A program made the position numbers and the translations under genes. From contig OZ240687.1 in NCBI GenBank assembly GCA_965199285.1, forward strand, positions 868,001 through 932,000: a stretch of DNA of 64,000 bases, in the 5' to 3' direction. This DNA is from CBDDGJ01 sp965199285. GTDB lineage: Bacteria > Pseudomonadota > Alphaproteobacteria > RS24. The notes under the pieces are model-generated. The model searched no databases. It was not told where the DNA came from and saw nothing but the letters and a program-made list of their open reading frames with translations. Positions 55,129 through 63,701 of the stretch are shown here, in pieces (the stretch's first letter is position 1; every line of letters starts with the position of its first letter).

Positions 55129-56612
55129 TATAAACTGCCTCCAACCAGTTGGGTGGCGGCTTGTTGTGCGGTTTCAACCAGCAAGGTAGATTGCACCCCG
55201 AAGTAAAGCGTTGCGCCGACCAAAACCCATGCGCAAATTGTGAGCGGCCAGTTTTCTTTAAGCACGGGCGCGCCTTCCGGACGGGCGGTCATATAAGCGG
55301 CTTCAATAATGCGCCAGACATAGACGAGCGCCAGCACCGAACTTAGAATGGTAAAGCCGATAAACAGCCATAGCTCAGCTTCCACTTGCGCGCGGATGAG
55401 ATAGAGCTTGGAAATAAATCCGGCAGTAAGCGGTACACCGATCAGCGCCAGCCCGCCACATAAAATCGCTGCCATTGTAAAGGGGATTTGTCGCCCCGCC
55501 CCGGCGATTGTTGTCATGCTCACCCGTCCAATCTGGACGGCAATCGCCCCGACGGCGAGAAATAAGGCGCCTTTCATCAGCGCATGGTTAACCAAATGAA
55601 TAAGGCTGGCGGCAACACCGGCCTTGCTCATAATGCCAATCCCCATCGCCATATAGCCAAGTTGCGCGATCGAGCTTTGCGCCAGCAGCCGCTTCAGATC
55701 TGTCTCGACCATTGCTGATAAAGTCCCCGCCAGCGCGCCTATCACCCCAAGCGTCAGCAGCATAAAGCCGATGAGAGTGGTTGTCTCACCAAACCCAATA
55801 CCAAATACATCAAACAAGACACGGATTAAAACATAAACCGAAACCTTGGTTGCGGTGGCCGCCATTAACAGCGATACCGAAGAGGGGGCAAACCCATAAG
55901 CAGGTGCCAACCAGAAATGCAAGGGAAATAGGGCGATTTTCAAAAACAGCCCGACCGATATAAAACACATGGCGGCAAAAACCGCACTGGTTTGTGGAAC
56001 ATCCGGCAAACGCGCCGCCAGATCGGCAAGGTTGAGCGTGCCGGTTAACATATAGAGAAGCCCAATGCCGATGACATAGAATGTCGCCCCGACTGTCCCC
56101 AAAATCAGATAATTAAATGCCGCCGGTAAGGCACGCCGGTCAGTGCCCGCCCCCATGGCGACAAGTGCATAGGCAGATAGGGATGAGATTTCCAGAAATA
56201 CGAATATGTTAAACGCATCACCAGTGGTGACTTGTCCCATCATTCCGGCAATGGTGAGCAGCCAAGCGGTATAAAACAGCGCATGGTCACGATGGTGAAT
56301 TTCAACCCGATCCATCTGTCGGGCGGCGAAGGTGGCGATAAATGAAATTGCTGCGATGATAAGTAGTACCAGAGATGCGGCGGTGTCGATGACATAAACA
56401 ATCCCCCATGGTGCAGCCCAGCCGCCAAGCTGATAGGTGAGCGGTTCATCCAGCCCAAATAAGTGCAGCGCTAACAGAAAAGATGCGCCAGTTGCCAGCA
56501 CCGCAATAAACCAAGCGGCTTCACTTTTACGAGCAAGAAGCGCCAATGGTGCCGCAAGCAATGGCAGAATAACCACAAGGATGGGGGCGTGCGAGAGGAT
56601 GAAATCATACAT
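55128..56612 (-). CDS. mnhD: Mrp-type antiporter subunit D (first copy)
   Basis: 494 residues with about 14 helices. FNIFVFLEISSLSAYALVAM near residue 134 holds the key Glu; LFLKIALFPLHFWLAPAYGFAP near 219 holds the key Lys; LLAQSSIAQLGYMAMGIG near 310. It directly follows mnhC, the usual place of MnhD. Confidence 0.9.
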   Translation of the reverse strand: MYDFILSHAPILVVILPLLAAPLALLARKSEAAWFIAVLATGASFLLALHLFGLDEPLTYQLGGWAAPWGIVYVIDTAASLVLLIIAAISFIATFAARQMDRVEIHHRDHALFYTAWLLTIAGMMGQVTTGDAFNIFVFLEISSLSAYALVAMGAGTDRRALPAAFNYLILGTVGATFYVIGIGLLYMLTGTLNLADLAARLPDVPQTSAVFAAMCFISVGLFLKIALFPLHFWLAPAYGFAPSSVSLLMAATATKVSVYVLIRVLFDVFGIGFGETTTLIGFMLLTLGVIGALAGTLSAMVETDLKRLLAQSSIAQLGYMAMGIGIMSKAGVAASLIHLVNHALMKGALFLAVGAIAVQIGRVSMTTIAGAGRQIPFTMAAILCGGLALIGVPLTAGFISKLYLIRAQVEAELWLFIGFTILSSVLALVYVWRIIEAAYMTARPEGAPVLKENWPLTICAWVLVGATLYFGVQSTLLVETAQQAATQLVGGSL

Positions 56613-57005
56613 TTATGCACCCTCCTCATTTTTAAGGTCAGACTGAATTTCTGCCAGCACATCATCATCTTCAATACTGCCAAATGCCTCATGAATACGA
56701 ATAATCAGCGCATAGCCCACCGCCGTAGTGGCAACCCCCACCACAATTGCGGTAAGAATAAGCACATGCGGCAAAGGGTTGGAATAAACAGTGACGCTTT
56801 CACCGGTGAGGATGGGTGCAGTGCCGCCCAAAACTTTCCCAAGCGAAATATAGAGCAGGAAAACCGAGCTTTGAAAAATATTCAGTCCAAGCATTTTTTT
56901 CAGCATATTGCCGCGTGCAATCACAATATAAAGCCCGATCATCATCAAAATAATGACGAAAACATAATTCCCATGGGTCAGAATATATGTCGATAGGTCA
57001 GACAT
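56613..57005 (-). CDS. mnhC: Na+/H+ antiporter subunit C
   Basis: 130 residues, three helices, NuoK-like. KKMLGLNIFQSSVFLLYISLG near residue 33 and PLPHVLILTAIVVGVATTAVG near 77 are typical of MnhC/MrpC. Acidic C-terminal tail. Confidence 0.92.
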   Translation of the reverse strand: MSDLSTYILTHGNYVFVIILMMIGLYIVIARGNMLKKMLGLNIFQSSVFLLYISLGKVLGGTAPILTGESVTVYSNPLPHVLILTAIVVGVATTAVGYALIIRIHEAFGSIEDDDVLAEIQSDLKNEEGA

Positions 57006-57463
57006 TAAACCGGCTCCGTTGTTTCGTCTTGATGGGTTTTGCGTAAATGCTCCCGACGACCTGCAAAAGAATAAAACAGGCTCACCATAACCGAAGCAAC
57101 TGCGATGCCAACCCCTAGCTCGACCAGTAAAATTCCTAAATGCTGCCCTGCCACTGGATTTTCGGAAAGCACATTATAATCGAGAAAATTGCCGCCCCTT
57201 AGCATGCCAACAACACCCGTGCCGCCGTAAAGCAGCGCGCCTAGCGCAATGAAGATTTGATTGATTTTTGGTGGCCAGACTTTGCGCGTCTCGGATAGGC
57301 CAAAAACAAGCCCATGCAAGACAAAAGCGGCGGCAAAGATAACCCCAGCCTGAAAGCCCCCGCCCGGTCCAAAATCGCCATGAAACTGCACATAAAGCGC
57401 AAATAGCATAATGGTTGGAATCAGCGCCTTTGCGATAATACGTGTGACCACATCATCATGCAT
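57005..57463 (-). CDS. mnhB: Na+/H+ antiporter subunit B
   Basis: 152 residues from the ATG at 57463 (six bases after GGAGGAG). RIIAKALIPTIMLFALYVQFHGDFGPGGGFQAG is the MnhB signature, seen here at residues 7-39 by its GDFGPGGGFQAG core. Four helices. The open frame extends far upstream only in the antisense of nothing functional; the ribosome site fixes the start. Confidence 0.9.
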   Translation of the reverse strand: MHDDVVTRIIAKALIPTIMLFALYVQFHGDFGPGGGFQAGVIFAAAFVLHGLVFGLSETRKVWPPKINQIFIALGALLYGGTGVVGMLRGGNFLDYNVLSENPVAGQHLGILLVELGVGIAVASVMVSLFYSFAGRREHLRKTHQDETTEPV

Positions 57464-58034
57464 TTGCATCTCCTCCATTATTATCTGGGCGCGGCACTTC
57501 GTTTCGACGGGTACGGGTGCGGCCAGCGAGAATAAGCAAAGCGGCAATCGCGGCGGTGAACACCACAATCGTTTCGCCAAATGTATCAAAGCCGCGATAA
57601 CTTGCGAGAATTGAGGTGACAATATTCGGCACATCAATTTCAGTCGCACTGCCATAAATATAATCTGGCACCACATGGGTATGAACCGGTGCGCTGGCAT
57701 CGCCAAATCGGGGCAAGGTGAAAATTGCTGAAAGCAAAAGCAATCCCGCAATAGACGCGATAAATGCGGGGATAATTTTAAGGCTTTGTGGCTTTTCCTG
57801 GCGTGGCAGCAAGACCAAACTGGCAAGTGCCAAAATCGTTGATACACCCGCGCCAACCGCCGCCTCGGTAAAGGCGACATCAACTGCATCAAGCACCACA
57901 TAAAGCACCGCCATAGTGAGCGAATAGGCACCCGATAGAATAATCGCCGCCAACAGGCTTTGCACCCGAATAATATAAACCGCAATCAGCGCCAGCATGC
58001 TGATGAGAAACAGATTGATAAATACATCAGCCAT
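57456..58034 (-). CDS. DUF4040/MbhD-MbhE-like protein (MrpA C-terminal domain as a separate subunit)
   Basis: 192 residues. The first half (LLAAIILSGAYSLTMAVLYV, then DVAFTEAAVGAGVSTIL near residue 52) is the MbhD/DUF4040 domain; the second half with SYRGFDTFGETIVVFTAA near residue 143 is MbhE-like. In classic Mrp systems both sit at the end of the large MrpA; here they stand alone, as in hydrogenase-type and cyanobacterial Mrp operons. Confidence 0.87.
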   Translation of the reverse strand: MADVFINLFLISMLALIAVYIIRVQSLLAAIILSGAYSLTMAVLYVVLDAVDVAFTEAAVGAGVSTILALASLVLLPRQEKPQSLKIIPAFIASIAGLLLLSAIFTLPRFGDASAPVHTHVVPDYIYGSATEIDVPNIVTSILASYRGFDTFGETIVVFTAAIAALLILAGRTRTRRNEVPRPDNNGGDANA

Positions 58035-58353
58035 CCTGTTTCCCTTTCAATTCTGGCTCACATCCGGAAAAACGGGCGGCGCGGGCAATCGCATAAGTCG
58101 CGGTTGGGCTGGTGAGAACCAAAAGCGCGCCGATCAATATAATCCGTACCGCGACCATCCAGTCGGGGGAAAGCAGCAGCAGCCCAAACAGAATAAGTCC
58201 GGCGCCGCCCGTATCGATAATCCCCGCGCCATGCATGCGCTGATAGACATCACCTAGCCGTAACAGCCCTAACGCGCCAAACACCACAAAGACAGCGCCA
58301 ATCATAAGGCTTGCCATCGCCACAATCTCTTTGATGAAAATGAGCCAGTCCAT
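58027..58353 (-). CDS. mnhG: Na+/H+ antiporter subunit G
   Basis: 108 residues with three helices. GALGLLRLGDVYQRMHGAGIIDTGGAGL near residue 26 is the MnhG signature, here with LRLGDVYQRMHG at its core. It overlaps both neighbours. Confidence 0.92.
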   Translation of the reverse strand: MDWLIFIKEIVAMASLMIGAVFVVFGALGLLRLGDVYQRMHGAGIIDTGGAGLILFGLLLLSPDWMVAVRIILIGALLVLTSPTATYAIARAARFSGCEPELKGKQDG

Positions 58354-58628
58354 TATTCATCTCCCATTTTGTTGAGACGGAAGTAACGTAAAATCGCAAT
58401 CGTACCGATAAAATTAATCAGTGCATAAAGCAGTGCAATATCAAGAAATTCTGGTCGCCCCGCAATAAACCCATGAACCGCAATCGCCAAGACCGCAAGC
58501 GTACCAATATTATTGCCCGCCAACACCCGATCAAAAATCGTAGGGCCAAGGCTGGCACGAATAATCGCCAGCAGCAAAGCAACCCCAAGCGCGGTGATGG
58601 CAATAATAAGGGCAAGTCCAACACTCAT
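58353..58628 (-). CDS. mnhF: Na+/H+ antiporter subunit F
   Basis: 91 residues, three helices. GPTIFDRVLAGNNIGTLAVL near residue 28 is the MnhF signature. ATGA overlap with mnhE. Confidence 0.92.
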   Translation of the reverse strand: MSVGLALIIAITALGVALLLAIIRASLGPTIFDRVLAGNNIGTLAVLAIAVHGFIAGRPEFLDIALLYALINFIGTIAILRYFRLNKMGDE

Positions 58629-59101
58629 TTTGCACCTTCCAGACCGCTTACTTTTTGATCCATCACCCCATCTGTGCAGCCAGCGGCAAATTCATCCGTT
58701 ATCGCATGGACGACAAATTCAGCACGGGCTTCATCGACATTGACTGTTACCGTTCCGGGGGTGAGGGTAATGAAATTGGCATGCGTCACCAGCCCGACAG
58801 CGGTTTTCTGACTCGCCTTAACCGTCACCAGTTGAGGTATGGCGGCATTTGGGTCGATGATGATTTTTATCACCCCAATATTCGATTTTAGAATTTCCCA
58901 AATCAGCCACAGGCTCACCCGCGGCAAGCGAAACATAATCCGCGTCAACATGCCTTCTGAATCAAGCACCCCCATCCGCTCAGCAATATAAGCCGACAAT
59001 ATCGCGCTTGCGACACCAAGGCTGGTCACCAAAACAGTATAATGCCCTGATAAGGCGAGCCATATCAAAAACAGGATGGATGCAGATATGGCAATGCGCA
59101 T
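58625..59101 (-). CDS. mnhE: Na+/H+ antiporter subunit E
   Basis: 158 residues from ATG 59101, ten bases after AAGGA. Two helices at the start, then LWEILKSNIGVIKII-like (IWEILKSNIGVIKIII) near residue 68 and ANFITLTPGTVTVNVD near 108. First gene of the operon mnhE-F-G-(DUF4040)-B-C-D-D-small-D. Confidence 0.92.
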   Translation of the reverse strand: MRIAISASILFLIWLALSGHYTVLVTSLGVASAILSAYIAERMGVLDSEGMLTRIMFRLPRVSLWLIWEILKSNIGVIKIIIDPNAAIPQLVTVKASQKTAVGLVTHANFITLTPGTVTVNVDEARAEFVVHAITDEFAAGCTDGVMDQKVSGLEGAK

Positions 59102-59144
59102 GGGCAAAATCCTTTCAGTTGTATTTTACGTCCCGCCAATCGCT

Positions 59145-60053
59145 TTATTTAGCCGCATCCATAATCAGCTTAAACATGCGCTGCGATTGCTCACCGCCTT
59201 GGAACAGGGCTTTGGCACCATCATCCACCATAGAGATTTGCTCCCAATTATCCGCCACATCTTCAGCGCTTGGGGTTTCGCCCAAATACATGCCGGTTGT
59301 TTCGATAATATGCGTGGCGGTAAACGCGCCCGCGCCGGCGCAAATAATTTTGCCGGTTGGCGCTTTGTCAGAACACATAAACACAACCGCCGGTGTCACC
59401 CGTTCGGGTGTGAGCATGGCTTCGGTTTCGGGCGGCATAAGGTCAGAGGTCATCCGCGTCCAGGCAACCGGGGCAAGCGCGTTCAAGTGAATATTATCTT
59501 TTTGCCCTTCCAGCTTCAGCGTATTGATAAGCCCGACCACGCCCAATTTTGCCGCGCCATAATTGGCTTGCCCAAAATTGCCATAAAGACCAGAAGACGA
59601 TGAGGTGACCAGTATCCGCCCATAGCCTTGCTCTTTCATAATCGGCCATACCGCTTTGGTGCATTTCACCGTGCCCATAAGGTGCACGTCAACCACAAGC
59701 TCAAAATCCGCCAGCTCCATTTTGGCAAAACTCTTATCGCGCAAAATGCCGGCATTATTAACCAGAACATCAATCCGCCCATAGGCATCCATGGTTTGTT
59801 TGATGAGAGTGGCAACCCCCTCATCATCTGTGACGGAAGAGCCATTGGCAATCGCTTCGCCACCGGCAGCTTTGATCTCAGCCACCACATTTTCCGCCGC
59901 CTCAGATGAGCCGCCCGACCCATCGACCGCGCCGCCCAAATCATTGACGACAACTTTCGCGCCACGGCGCGCAAATTCCAACGCGTGCGAACGCCCTAAC
60001 CCGCCGCCAGCACCGGTTACAATCACAACCTTATCGGTAAAATCTAAAGACAT
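59145..60053 (-). CDS. SDR family oxidoreductase, hydroxyacyl-CoA dehydrogenase type
   Basis: 302 residues. NAD site VTGAGGGLGRSHALEFARRG near residue 14, NNAGILRD near 93, and the catalytic Ser, Tyr and Lys in TSSSSGLYGNFGQANYGAAK near 151-170. It resembles the dehydrogenase half of peroxisomal multifunctional enzyme 2. GGAGG ribosome site. The 178 bases before the next gene hold no ORF and would contain the divergent promoters. Confidence 0.88.
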   Translation of the reverse strand: MSLDFTDKVVIVTGAGGGLGRSHALEFARRGAKVVVNDLGGAVDGSGGSSEAAENVVAEIKAAGGEAIANGSSVTDDEGVATLIKQTMDAYGRIDVLVNNAGILRDKSFAKMELADFELVVDVHLMGTVKCTKAVWPIMKEQGYGRILVTSSSSGLYGNFGQANYGAAKLGVVGLINTLKLEGQKDNIHLNALAPVAWTRMTSDLMPPETEAMLTPERVTPAVVFMCSDKAPTGKIICAGAGAFTATHIIETTGMYLGETPSAEDVADNWEQISMVDDGAKALFQGGEQSQRMFKLIMDAAK

Positions 60054-60231
60054 ATATTCCTCCCTTTATTTTTAATTTTTCTGCCCTATAAGCCGAAACT
60101 TTGCAAGTGTTTCTTTTTTATCATCTGTTTATCCAAGCATTTTTCGGAGGCTAAGCTTTTATCTATTATTAAGATTTATAAACCTTTCCCCTCTCATGCA
60201 ACCAATCACATAATAGGGAAGGAGCATATAA

Positions 60232-61071
60232 ATGGATAAGAAATCAAGATTTTATAGAAAAATGAAAGCGGATAGATTGAAGCAAGCCTATGAGCATAAA
60301 GCCTTTCTGAAACATTTACGTTATGGCATTCCGATGGCTTATGCCTTAAAACAAGAAACAGCAGACAATCATTCCACCGCCCGTTATATTTGGAAAACAC
60401 AGGGTGACAGTAAAGTCCGTGACAGCCATCGTAAAAATCATAACAAGATTTTCTCTTGGGACGACCCGCCCGAAACAGGCCACCCCGGCGAGGATTATGG
60501 TTGTCGGTGTGTCGCTGTGCCTTATCACGAAAAAGTTAGAGAGCGTATGGAAATGACAATGTCGGGTATTTCTGATGCTTCACCTGCTTGGAAAGATGGT
60601 CGAAATTGGAAAACTGGTGAAATTGGTGATTTTGCCTGGCATTATTTTACTGGTAATGGACGCACTATTCGCTTGCGTGATACGGGACATTTACAAGCAG
60701 TCGTAAAGGAATATTGGCGGCAAGTTGAACAAGATTTGTTGGGTCAGATTGCTGATGCGGCACGTAAAAATATAGATGATAATTTTACATATGACTTTTA
60801 TGATACATATGAAATGGGACATATTGTTTTTGACCTTGGTGAAACAACCATAGGTGGTGTTGCGAGAGGGCGTTCGCAGTTGGGGGCTGATGGAGCGTTA
60901 AACCTTTCCGGGCATGTTGAGTTTTATCACCGCGACGAGTTTAGAGACCCACTAAACATAGGTATTGAGATTCCTCTTGGAACCGTATACGCTATGAGAG
61001 ATGAATGGCAGGGGCAGTTTCGTGGTATTGTCAACATTGATCATGAAATGAGTGACTATACATATGAATGA
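60232..61071 (+). CDS. MuF-domain protein with unknown C-terminal domain, candidate polymorphic toxin
   Basis: 279 residues with AAGGAG before the ATG. Residues 50-98 are the C-terminal part of the phage Mu F-like head domain: IWKTQGDSKVRDSH, HNKIFSWDDPP, then GHPGEDYGCRCVAVP with its CxC. Known polymorphic toxins of temperate phages use this domain as a leader. The C-terminal part (about 130-279) is unfamiliar: FAWHYFTGNGRTIRLRDTGHL, DFYDTYEMGH (188-197), a beta-rich region and HVEFYHRDEFRDPLNIG (228-244). No other head or portal gene is near. The four-base overlap with a small membrane protein gene suggests a toxin-immunity pair. Toxin activity is inference. Confidence 0.6.
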   Translation: MDKKSRFYRKMKADRLKQAYEHKAFLKHLRYGIPMAYALKQETADNHSTARYIWKTQGDSKVRDSHRKNHNKIFSWDDPPETGHPGEDYGCRCVAVPYHEKVRERMEMTMSGISDASPAWKDGRNWKTGEIGDFAWHYFTGNGRTIRLRDTGHLQAVVKEYWRQVEQDLLGQIADAARKNIDDNFTYDFYDTYEMGHIVFDLGETTIGGVARGRSQLGADGALNLSGHVEFYHRDEFRDPLNIGIEIPLGTVYAMRDEWQGQFRGIVNIDHEMSDYTYE

Positions 61072-61631
61072 TTAAAAAATTAAAAGCATTTATAATAAGG
61101 TTTTTGAAAATATTAACGGGGTTTACCCTATATATAGGGCTTGCTTGCGTTTTTCTTATCATCACCATATTGTACCGAAACTATGGGTCTTGCGTTAAAC
61201 TGCCAAATGGTCTGATTGTCGCCTATGAGTCTTATATTAATTTCGCTCATAATGATTATAAACCCGAAGCTGTTGTGAAAGAAGCGGGAGGGAAAGTGCT
61301 GTCACGCGGCGATAATGATGGTCCTTTTTACTTTTCTGAAACGACCGCGTGGTGGACAGATTGTCACCCACTTCAAAATGGTGATAGGGCGTGTGTTGGG
61401 TTAGCTTATCGACCAGATATTGGGCTTGTAAATGGCGATAAAGATCCTGATTTATACACAAAACTAAAGCGTGAAGCAGGTGAATTATTGGAGGAGGGGA
61501 AGATGTTAAGAAACACCAATATATTGGGGGTTCTCAACTTCTTAATCCACGCGCCTGAATATTATTCAGGCGATTGTGATATTCCTTTTTTCTCTTTCAC
61601 AGAATCTTACAAACGCGAAAGCGTAAAATGA
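61068..61631 (+). CDS. Membrane-anchored protein, candidate immunity protein 1
   Basis: 187 residues. Basic start, one helix at about residues 17-36, then a domain predicted outside the cytoplasm with Cys at 42, 99, 109 and 170. It shares with the protein encoded at 61797 the pattern CVKLPNGL, FSETT, YRPDIG, DLYTKL and EAG in the same order, so the two are paralogues. It overlaps the MuF gene by four bases. No family is recognised. Confidence 0.6.
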   Translation: MIKKLKAFIIRFLKILTGFTLYIGLACVFLIITILYRNYGSCVKLPNGLIVAYESYINFAHNDYKPEAVVKEAGGKVLSRGDNDGPFYFSETTAWWTDCHPLQNGDRACVGLAYRPDIGLVNGDKDPDLYTKLKREAGELLEEGKMLRNTNILGVLNFLIHAPEYYSGDCDIPFFSFTESYKRESVK

Positions 61632-61789
61632 TGGTAAATAAAAAAATCAATATAAACATGAGTGAAATCTTTTGCACGATTGGCAAGCTCGGTTTTATTT
61701 TTCTTGTAATTTTACAAATATATTTTTCACTCCCAATAATTATATATTTTCTAATTCATTTTTATATTCAGTATTTATCACAAGGATAA
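61628..61789 (+). CDS. Very small hydrophobic protein, possible truncated third paralogue
   Basis: 53 residues from ATG 61628, overlapping the stop of the previous gene (ATGA). Sequence opens MMVNKKININMSEIF, then a continuous hydrophobic helix and an aromatic end (HFYIQYLSQG). It is like the anchor of the two neighbours without the outer domain. Extremely AT-rich. It could be a remnant or a real small protein. Confidence 0.4.
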   Translation: MMVNKKININMSEIFCTIGKLGFIFLVILQIYFSLPIIIYFLIHFYIQYLSQG

Positions 61790-61796
61790 GAGCATC

Positions 61797-62327
61797 ATGT
61801 GGTTGTTTCAGTTTATCAATTATCTCTTCAAAATTGGGCTGTTTTTACAGTTTTTCTTGCTCGCGTTTTGGATTTTTTTTATGGCTTATTATGCCTATCA
61901 CGCTTTTGACAAAAAACAATTATGCGTCAAATTGCCGCATGGTTTATATATCAGACACAAAGGTTTGCTTAATCCCATAAAGTTTTTGCCGATAGGCTCT
62001 TCTCTTAATCTCGAAAAAGCGGATGGGGAGGTGCTGGTTGCCGCGCATATTCGGACGTTTTATATGACAGAAACCACAATTTATGGCCGCGCCGAACCAT
62101 TTTTCTTTCCCGATTATGGTTTTGCTTATCGTCCTGATATTGGCTTTGTGCGTCATGACCAAGCACCAACCTTATATCAGCAGCTTATTGATGAAGCAGG
62201 CACATTGATTGATATTCAGCCGCGTGAAGGAGGGGATAATTATATCCTTACAAATTTACGAAGTGCCTATTATGCGCTGCGTCAAAAAGCCGAATATAAG
62301 CATAACTGCCACCCCACCTTATTTTAG
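61797..62327 (+). CDS. Membrane-anchored protein, candidate immunity protein 2
   Basis: 176 residues, AAGGA ten bases before the ATG. One long hydrophobic segment (about 10-35), then an outer domain with Cys 43 and Cys 171. Shares CVKLPHGL, MTETT, YRPDIGFV, APTLYQQL and DEAG with the protein encoded at 61068. Two such genes behind one toxin candidate fit immunity gene duplication, but other roles are possible. Confidence 0.58.
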   Translation: MWLFQFINYLFKIGLFLQFFLLAFWIFFMAYYAYHAFDKKQLCVKLPHGLYIRHKGLLNPIKFLPIGSSLNLEKADGEVLVAAHIRTFYMTETTIYGRAEPFFFPDYGFAYRPDIGFVRHDQAPTLYQQLIDEAGTLIDIQPREGGDNYILTNLRSAYYALRQKAEYKHNCHPTLF

Positions 62328-62488
62328 GAGGGGCGCTCGGTTAATGCGGCAGCATTTTACTGCATGGTTATATGGAAAAAGAAAGGCTTGCTGCCCAAAA
62401 GGTAAACCGCAAGCCCGGCGAATAGTTTCGCCGCGCCCTCGCAGGCGTGCCAAAGGCACTGCCGTGAGAGAGAAAACGCCGCATCAAC

Positions 62489-63586
62489 TTATCCGTCTTG
62501 CTCCTCTCTTTTTCCCTCTCGGCAATATTGCGATGCAATATGCCTCCGGGTGGGAGGCGCGACGGGTTGATGCGGCTCTTTTAGCCGCGCTGCGTCTGCC
62601 ATTAATTTATAAGATTCGCGTCGCGCTTGCGCATCGGCAGTGATGGTGAGCAGAAAAAACTCATCTATATGATATTGCTTTTGTAAATCTGCTAGCTGTT
62701 CGCATAAATGCTCTGGCGTGCCGGTAAAGCTACGATTTTTAATCTGATCCAGCACTGTCTGATCTTGGGGGGTGAGCTGATAGGCTTCGGCTTCTGTTTG
62801 GGTAGGAAACCGAATGGGTTGATTTTGCAATAATTTCGCCGCCCATATATTGCGAGGAAGGGCGAGGTGCTCTGCCTCTTCCTCCGTATCCGCCGCAAGC
62901 AATGAAAGCGCAAAGGCAATTTTCGGTTCGGGCAAATGGGCGGAAGGGGTGAATAATTTTTGATAGCTTGATATTGCATGGCTCGTCGCATCGGCATTAA
63001 TGAAATGCGCAAACACATAAGGCAGACCGAATTGGGCAGCGTGAATCGCACCATCACCGCCAGAGCCAAGCATCCAGATAGGTGGCGGATTTGGGTGACG
63101 CGGTTGTGCTTTTATTTTGCCATAAGGGTGTTCGGGCGGCAAATCATCGTGCAAAAATTGCTGCAAAAGTTCAACTTGTTGCGGAAACACTTCAACTGGC
63201 CATGCTTGTGGTCCAGCTTGCAAGGCAGCGGCGGTTTGCGGTTCACCACCAGGCGCGCGCCCAACCCCTAAATCAATCCGATTAGGCGCAAGCGCGGTGA
63301 GCATTTGAAACTGCTCGGCTACTTTTAACGGGCTGTAATGCGGTAGCATCACCCCGCCAGAGCCAATATGAATTTTGCTAGTGACCGCCGCCAAATGGGC
63401 GATTAAAATTTCTGGTGCGGCAATCGCAAAACTATCTGTATTGTGATGTTCTGCCACCCAATAACGGTGATAGCCCAGCGTTTCGGCATATTGCGCTAGT
63501 GCTACAGTTTCGCTAATCGCAGCGTGCGGGCTTTGCCTCTCGATAATCGGCGCTTGGTCTAATATGTTAAAAATAAAATTCGTCAT
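62489..63586 (-). CDS. Luciferase-like flavin-dependent monooxygenase (LLM class)
   Basis: 365 residues from ATG 63586 (MTNFIFNILDQAP). A bacterial luciferase-like barrel: YAETLGYHRYWVAEHHNTDSF near residue 33, IGSGGVMLPHYSPLKVAEQF near 75, and LGVGRAPGG near 108. FMN is reduced elsewhere; the substrate is unknown. The last 25 residues are an Arg-rich tail. The 160 bases between its end and the membrane-protein gene hold a short hairpin at 62417-62432 and no convincing gene. Confidence 0.87.
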   Translation of the reverse strand: MTNFIFNILDQAPIIERQSPHAAISETVALAQYAETLGYHRYWVAEHHNTDSFAIAAPEILIAHLAAVTSKIHIGSGGVMLPHYSPLKVAEQFQMLTALAPNRIDLGVGRAPGGEPQTAAALQAGPQAWPVEVFPQQVELLQQFLHDDLPPEHPYGKIKAQPRHPNPPPIWMLGSGGDGAIHAAQFGLPYVFAHFINADATSHAISSYQKLFTPSAHLPEPKIAFALSLLAADTEEEAEHLALPRNIWAAKLLQNQPIRFPTQTEAEAYQLTPQDQTVLDQIKNRSFTGTPEHLCEQLADLQKQYHIDEFFLLTITADAQARRESYKLMADAARLKEPHQPVAPPTRRHIASQYCREGKREEQDG

Positions 63587-63701
63587 GGCCGCGATTATCC
63601 ATGGGCAGTGGAAAAAAAGCAAGCCCTCGTAAAAATTATGATAAATATGCGAAAAATTGTGATAAAGAGAAGCGTCAATAAATAGTGACGAAGGGGGGAC
63701 T

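Noticed and set aside
57464..57985. Extension of mnhB to about 326 residues
   Set aside because: It overlaps the DUF4040 gene in another frame and looks non-protein-like; the ribosome site supports 57463.
61672..61980. ORF of 102 codons overlapping the second membrane-protein gene
   Set aside because: It is out of frame with the paralogue pattern, and the gene at 61797 has a good ribosome site and conserved motifs.
62209..62643. ORF of 144 codons after the second membrane-protein gene
   Set aside because: It overlaps two better genes in other frames and is Arg/Pro-rich, as expected of a shadow frame.
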